DNA of 64,000 nt from Tomocerus qinae (Eukaryota; Arthropoda; Collembola; Entomobryomorpha; Tomoceridae): positions 48,424,909 to 48,488,908 of the forward strand of contig CM034547.1 of NCBI GenBank assembly GCA_020055645.1, in the 5' to 3' direction. Of this stretch, positions 57,753 to 64,000 are shown one piece after another; position 1 is the stretch's first letter, and the number at the start of each line of letters is the position of its first letter. Under the pieces are notes generated by a model. It was not told where the DNA came from. It saw only the letters and a program-made list of their open reading frames with translations, and made no database searches. A program made the position numbers and the translations under genes.

Positions 57753-60700
57753 TCCTTCCATCAAGTATTTATTGTTAGAGTACTTTTTCTTTCATTGTTG
57801 GCAACTTAATCCTATCTGTAACTAAAAATGGATCTAGTATTTAGAAATTTTCTTTTTCGCTGGTACATCCAGTATTTATGTACGTATAGTTTGAATGTAC
57901 ACTTTTAAAGATGGTTTATATTGGTTCATGTGTATGTGGAATTATGAATTTGTTAATAATGGTGATTATTTGGATGCCGATGACTACCTGTTATTTTGTG
58001 TGCCGCAAGAAATCCGAGTTTTACTAATCTGTCTTGTACATTTGATAAATAAAATTAGAGAGTATGTAAATTGCGTCAAATAATATTTATTAGCTATAAA
58101 GTACATAGATTGTTGTTTCAACATACAGTTTTCACCTTGCTAAATAAAATATTTATAATCATAGTTTCATACAACCCATATTTTACAAAGGAATTTGGCA
58201 TTCATCTTTTTAAAACTCTAAGCAATCGTTTTGGGTTCTAAAGCACTCACTCATTTTTACATACAAATTATTTGTAGAAGTGTACAGAACGGTTTTTGCT
58301 GTATTATTATAAATATATTATTAAGTATAGCTTAATAATTTGAGTTGTAGTTGCATATGTACCGATTTTTTTGTGCGTCTGTTTGTGTCCTTTATATAGT
58401 AGTTATGTCCATGTGAATAGGTAGAGTAGACACTTACCTGCATTCTGATGTAAGGAATGAAAATGAACAATAAGGTATATTTACATATAGATCTACAAAA
58501 AAGAATACAGTAGAGCACATCGCATAGATTAGCGGATAAATGTTTATACACAGTAGAGAACGGGGAGAGCACGCACTGAACTCATAGAACTATCATTAAG
58601 TATCAGGTAAACATCTTCATGTCCTAGCTATTACATTTACAACGTTTGATACGGTAGGATAATATAATATTATGATTTGCTATGTACAAATATTTTACAT
58701 GAGAATACCCATTCGGTACTTACACTTATGCATTTATTTTGCAGGTAGTTATTACGTATTTACTTAGTTACCTTACCATACATCTTCATCTAACATAAAA
58801 TATCTGTAGGTAAATAATAATTAGATATTATCATCCTATTACCATCACTAAATCAAACTTGTGTACTGTTACTGACGATGAGTGCATTAGGAGCACCTTA
58901 GCACGAGCGCTCTATTCACATGCTGCACTGCATTCTAAAAATTTCGTGCTACCTCAGCAGTACTTAAACATTTCATGCCCTATACAAATCATATTATTGG
59001 GATGATAACACATTAACTCAAGTTGCCTTTTCTTTCAACTCCGGCTCTACTATAGCCTAGGCAAAACGTAAAAATTTTAAATAAAACCCTTTTCACTTTA
59101 AGCTAAGATCTGACTATAATATAAATATGTTGTTCAGCAAGTATTTCTGTTATCTGTGCATAGTTAAGTATCCTTAAATTATGTAGATAAATACACTTTG
59201 TTGTGAAGTGAGTGTACATATTACTTACAGTCTAATCTAAAAGTAAATCAAATAATGCTAACAGTAACTTGGATATTTTTATTTGTAATAAATTACTTAA
59301 ACTACTCCACAATTTTTATCCATTTGTTAACTTCTTAAAGCTGCAGAATGCGTAATTTCTTCAGACATTCCGCAATAACTGCCCATTCTGAGCAGAAACT
59401 CTATTTATATGTACAAAAAGTGCTTATTGAGTATACCATTTGAGTTCATATCTACTCTTAGACGAATTTTACCACGCGATATTTTATCCTTTTTATGACG
59501 AACCTTATATTAAAGCTTTTAATCGCATTCCTCCTACAAATACCATAAACAAACTATTTTGCAACTTTACAATTTATTTTTAATATACAGATGAGCATTT
59601 TAATGGTCAATTTCGTCTAATTCATTTTACTCCAGACTACTACATTAGGACGTATAAATTGGAATGATATTTGTACAGGCACATTTATTACACTTCTTCT
59701 GCATTCATTGGCATTGCACTACTTTGTATTTGGACGACTTAGGCAGGAAACGTTTTTATAACAGCTAAAGCCTTCGTTTAAAATGAGTTCAGTAACCACA
59801 ATATGAAATAGATATATCTTAATTATAGCATTTACTTTACTAGCATTCACTGTAGACTCCAATTGATTGCAAATGACAATTTAATATTTATAAAAATACT
59901 TATTTTAAATTATATATCACTCTATGGACGGAATGTGTAGTTTGTGAATGGAAAGAAAAAGATTGTCACAACGAATCTGTGGACAAATGTAACAGATTGT
60001 TACCCAGATTCTACATACTACGACATTTTCTGCTGGTAAGTTGAGAATTTCAGTTTACGTATTTTTTAATTTCAGCAGTGAAAAATCACAGATACTGTTG
60101 TAGGATAATTTTTTAATAGTAATAATTTTCCGCATAACACTTAATAGGTTAATTTTCCTCTTTAACATCCAATGCCACTTGAGTTCATCAAAATTTCCAG
60201 GACTTAATCTACTGAGGTATGCCTTAGAAATAGTAGTATCTGCTAGTAATCATTCGAGCGGACCAAAACGTGGGATTTTAGTTTTAGAAAAATAGCAATT
60301 CATATAGTAGAAAGAAATCAGAATGATGTGATTTCATTTAGATATAACAGTATAGAATATTTGTAGCATATCGAGAAAAGTAAAACACGAATTGAATATT
60401 AAAGACCTATAATATGCATGTTACTAGTTCCTAGATGTTCATAGAGTATATATTCTTTACAGCAGAATTTATGCTTATAGCGTGCTTGAGTATACTTACT
60501 ATTATTATTGGTTCCATTGTTTTACCAACGAAGGTTATTATACCTTCAACAGCAGAGCGAACCCACTTGTAGTCGAAGTTAAACTCGCAATCACATCAGG
60601 AAAGCCTTCTTCGTAAAGTTGACAGTCGTCTCATAAAGTTTCCCATTTTATAGGTCTGTTTTCGTCGTTTTCTGTAAAGATACAAGTTAAGTCATCATGA

Positions 60701-61252
60701 CGTGGTCTTTCTCATATTGTTTTAACTTTTCTAGTTAAGCTATCCACCAGGTATTGGTTTTACTTTCTTTGAGCTCAGAGTATTTACTATTTACATTGCA
60801 AAAAGTAGTTATTCCATTGGTATATGTACGTAAGTGACTATCTTTAGATTGACACACTTTTATTACTTACTTACTGAAGATAAGATAAAAGAATAAGCAA
60901 AAATCAAAAATCCAGTTTGATGGAAAATAAGCTACAGATCTATTTCCACTGATTGCGTCATATAGCATTTTTCATTCTTCTGAAGCCCTTCTTCATTGTC
61001 TGCTATTGTACATTGTAAACATTCTGCTGCTTTTTACTTACCCTATTTAATGGATTTGTACCTATTGCTAGTAGATCTCTCGTTAATTTATGGCCCAATG
61101 AGTCTAACAAGTTATTCAAAAATATATTTGCTGAAAGTGTTCCTAATTTATCCTACTAAGAATACTTTTACATGTGGGCACTTTTAAACTAATTTACTGA
61201 TGGTAATATGCATGGAAGCAATTAGTAGTTTAGATAATTAGCTCCATAAGAT
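57753..61252. other. TRMT61A 3'UTR and intergenic sequence
   Basis: AT-rich. Begins with the probable TRMT61A 3'UTR. A minus-strand CAG|GTAAGTG junction occurs at 58437/58438. No gene recognised. Confidence 0.6.
58048..58148 (+). promoter_or_regulatory. candidate TRMT61A polyadenylation signals
   Basis: AATAAA occurs at 58048-58053 and again at 58143-58148, about 300-400 bases after the exon-4 stop, a usual 3'UTR distance. Assignment rests on motif and position only. Confidence 0.4.
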
Positions 61253-61334
61253 TGGCTGGTGAGGGATTCGAACCCTCGCCTCCGAAGAGAACAGTGCCTT
61301 AAACTGCCACCTTAGACCGCTCGGTCAACCAACC
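61253..61334 (-). tRNA. tRNA-Leu(AAG)
   Basis: 82 nt, intronless. On the minus strand: acceptor GGTTGGT pairing with ACCAGCC (one G-U) and discriminator A; D-arm ACC-GAGCGGTCTAA-GGT; anticodon stem GCAGT/ACTGT with loop TTAAGGC, giving anticodon AAG at 61300-61298; a class II variable arm with CTC-TTCG-GAG; T-arm GAGGG-TTCGAAT-CCCTC. The D-arm and loop match eukaryotic tRNA-Leu(AAG). CCA is not encoded. No run of four or more T follows on the minus strand until about 131 bases downstream (61122-61118). Confidence 0.97.
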
Positions 61335-64000
61335 ATTTGTTAAAGAGCACAATGAAAATGTCTATCTTATTCCAAAGCTGAGCTTTTAATAGATTGTAAG
61401 TATAACCCCAAAGATCATTACGTGTGTCATGTCATTAAATGGATATATTACTTGTTCACTTGAATCACATATGTACTTAAGTATGCAATTAAATGTACTA
61501 TGTACTTCCACGTATGTGCACAAGTACTCTACTATTATGTACACTGAGCTATAGTGAGTATACGGTGTAGGCAGAGTTTTAGTTTCGTTCGAGTCTGTAG
61601 TAGCAACATGCATCACAAATTACATCAGAAAAGTACAAGAAAATGTACCTCACAGAGCTACTGTACCATGATATTGATAAAGATTTTCGCTACGCTAGCT
61701 AAATGAAGAAAATCGTTCTTGGCACCTATGCATTATTTTTGTGTGCAATTATTTATATTAACGTCAATACTACAATTTAAAAGATATAGATAGTCCCACC
61801 AATCAAATATATTGAAATAATGTACTTTAGATTAACTATTAGAAATGGACGTTATTATGTCAGTACCCATTACTTAAGACAACATGAATTTTGAACGTTG
61901 AAAAGTACCATGAAGTTATTAATATGTGTAGCCGAGTTATAAAATCCCAAAAAAGACCCATGAGTTATAAAGGATGACGAAGTTAATAAGTTTATTAGCT
62001 ACATACATGTACAACCCTCGCAATAAGTGTAAGTTACTGCATCCAGGTAGTGCATACTTCTAAGCATCATCTGTAGTCAATAAATGTTTGCACCATTCCT
62101 ACCCATGTATTCACTTAATTCACTAAACTCTCAGCTGTAACTGGTATAATAGAGGCAGCGAAACAAGTATTTCATTTCGGGGAAAGTGTAACTATAATAA
62201 TAAGTAATTAATTTTCAATGTTATCAGCATAATATTGATAGTACTACAAACTATTGGTATTTACAATTGCCGTAGTAGATGAACATTTGATAAAGTACCT
62301 GAAGCAGGTATGTCTGGTTAAGAAATGAATCAAACCCGATTTACTCCAAAACGTAAATACCTAATACGCATAGTTAACACTACCAGTCGGAGTAGAAGAG
62401 TCCAGTTAGGGAGAGATGCAAAGATCAAGTAGGGCAGCCAAAAGAAGGAGACGGAGATGTAAATTTGGAGAAGGGAGGAGAAGGTGGATCACTTGTAATG
62501 TAGTCTAATGGAATGGAATGGTAAGTAACTGAAGTTAAGGAATAGACCGAAAATTGAGGAATGTAGACCGTGGGAAAGACGCTATTACACCTGATGATTT
62601 TTTTTCGACTGGGAAAAAATCGGGTTTCGCCCCCTTTTGCGCTCATAAATAATAATCGGCTATCTCAACTGAGTCTTTCTCTATCTATCTCTCTTTCTCT
62701 AGGACGAACCCCCTCAACTCAACTCGACAGAATCTCAAGATGAGGAACCGTCGAAGGAAACATAGTAAATACTACACTATCTATGGGTACCTTCACTCCT
62801 ACAAATACGTATCTATCTCTACTTACGTAACATCTTAACGTAACTCATCTCCCAGCATTCAACTATACAGCACAACACACCCTGCCTGTCTTTGACTTGA
62901 GAAAAATCCACCTCACCTCCTACCTCATCCTACAATGCATAAAGTACGTACATATCCGCGTATTTTCACTCTTACAGATAGATATACACAAAATCATTCA
63001 ATTGCTAAGTATTATTATGCTATTGTATCACTACTTAGTAGTAGTCTAGCATCATTTCTGTACTCAGTCTCAAAAATACCTGGTATTCGGTATGTATCTA
63101 CAGATTACTAGTTCAATTCAATGTATGAATGCGATAAGTTACATTCACTCTGGACTGGAAAACAAAAACTCGTATTTTCCTATCACATTCCTTAGTATTC
63201 TTTGCGATGATCCTGTCTCGTTCCGTCCTGCCCAGCAACTCCTGATATTATTCCGGTGAACTATGAGTTTTCAACATTATTTCTTTGTTCACAACTCTGC
63301 ATCAGAAGCGATTAAAATGCACCAAACCAATCTCTAATTTTCTGATAGGAAGATACCAACCTATCTACTTATTGTTATTGCTAGGTATGCTTGCATGATA
63401 ACGGAGAAACTCCAAATAAGTATAACTTTCAAAGTACTACTTACACTATCGATGTAAGTAGTGGTACTAAGTAATTCTAGCATGTTATTATTCATGTGCA
63501 GTAATGCACCTACCTACCTGAATGAGTTAAATATGCATGAATACATTTCGGATAATATTAGAGTCTTATCACAACATCGGCTTTATTCAAATTCTTATTT
63601 AACTTCATCCGATCAAGCCCGGCCACCCCGATTATTCAGTCAAGTCTCAACTCGCTTGAATCTAACACCTTTCTTATCAGATGTCTAAAACCTTCCACTA
63701 TCCCTATAATTAATAATACAAACACTTGAGACGTGCACTGCATTCTTTTAATTCTCAGTCTTCCTCACCAATACTTATAGTTCAAGGAGGAGTAATTGAA
63801 AAATGTATAGGTACGTATAATTCTGCATCTACGCACTATAATATCATAATCATAATATACACACAGCACCTACCAATTAAAAATCCACTTTTTGCATCTA
63901 CCTACTAGGTTCTTGTGTTTATGAGATCATGGTACAATATGAGCTTGCCGCAGTCACTTAGTCACTTTGGCAGTTTTAATTAATGTAAAATGTAATGTAT
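61335..64000. other. intergenic sequence
   Basis: AT-rich, apart from a purine-rich stretch near 62.4-62.5 kb and the acceptor plus short exon candidate at 62.67-62.77 kb. No other gene, RNA or repeat was recognised up to the window end. Confidence 0.6.
62703..62765 (+). CDS. TRMT61A: candidate alternative terminal exon of TRMT61A
   Basis: A very strong acceptor (pyrimidine run 62672-62700 ending CTCTAG) is followed by 20 codons and TAG: DEPPQLNSTESQDEEPSKET. The polar, acidic peptide looks like a natural C-terminus. No upstream exon other than TRMT61A exon 4 was found on this strand, and exon 4 has phase-0 donor-like sites at 57713 (GTATGT) and 57731 (GTAAAA) that would join in frame. Seen: acceptor, open frame, stop. 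Inferred: membership of TRMT61A. It could instead end an unrecognised gene, or be chance. Confidence 0.38.
   Translation, partial: DEPPQLNSTESQDEEPSKET

Overview
The window is AT-rich nuclear DNA from an animal, most likely an arthropod. Genes are split by GT-AG introns (one candidate GC-AG intron), introns reach 16 kb, and most of the sequence is non-coding. The Pumilio exons read closer to insect than to vertebrate Pumilio (for example [37 protein letters not shown]). No prokaryotic, plasmid, phage or CRISPR features were seen. Exon joins were worked out by hand from splice sites, reading phase and remembered family similarity; no search or transcript data was available. The species cannot be named from this sequence.

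Layout. (1) 1-43,052, minus strand: the 5' part of a pumilio gene. Seven exons in one continuous phase encode about 408 N-terminal residues; the PUF RNA-binding repeats lie beyond the left edge. Its introns hold an alternative Q-rich exon, a possible 11-nt microexon or recursive-splice site, a possible poison exon, several GC-rich islands and three copies of a roughly 90-bp palindromic repeat. (2) 44,818-47,326, minus strand: a complete nine-exon gene for the C12orf4 (DUF2362) family, 529 residues. (3) 47,327-49,183: a shared upstream region between two divergent genes. (4) 49,184-57,752, plus strand: a complete four-exon TRMT61A gene, the catalytic subunit of the tRNA m1A58 methyltransferase, with a possible alternative last exon at 62,703-62,765. 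(5) 61,253-61,334, minus strand: an intronless tRNA-Leu(AAG). The rest of 57.8-64 kb is non-coding as far as can be read.

How the genes relate. Pumilio is a 3'UTR-binding translational repressor, TRMT61A modifies tRNA A58 together with TRMT6, and C12orf4 is a conserved protein of poorly known function. They are housekeeping or post-transcriptional regulators; only C12orf4 and TRMT61A show an arrangement (head to head, about 1.9 kb apart) that suggests shared regulation. The best candidates for something undescribed are the three-copy palindromic element, the alternative pumilio exon with a GC donor, the TRMT61A tail exon, and the small splice-site-flanked segments in the pumilio introns.
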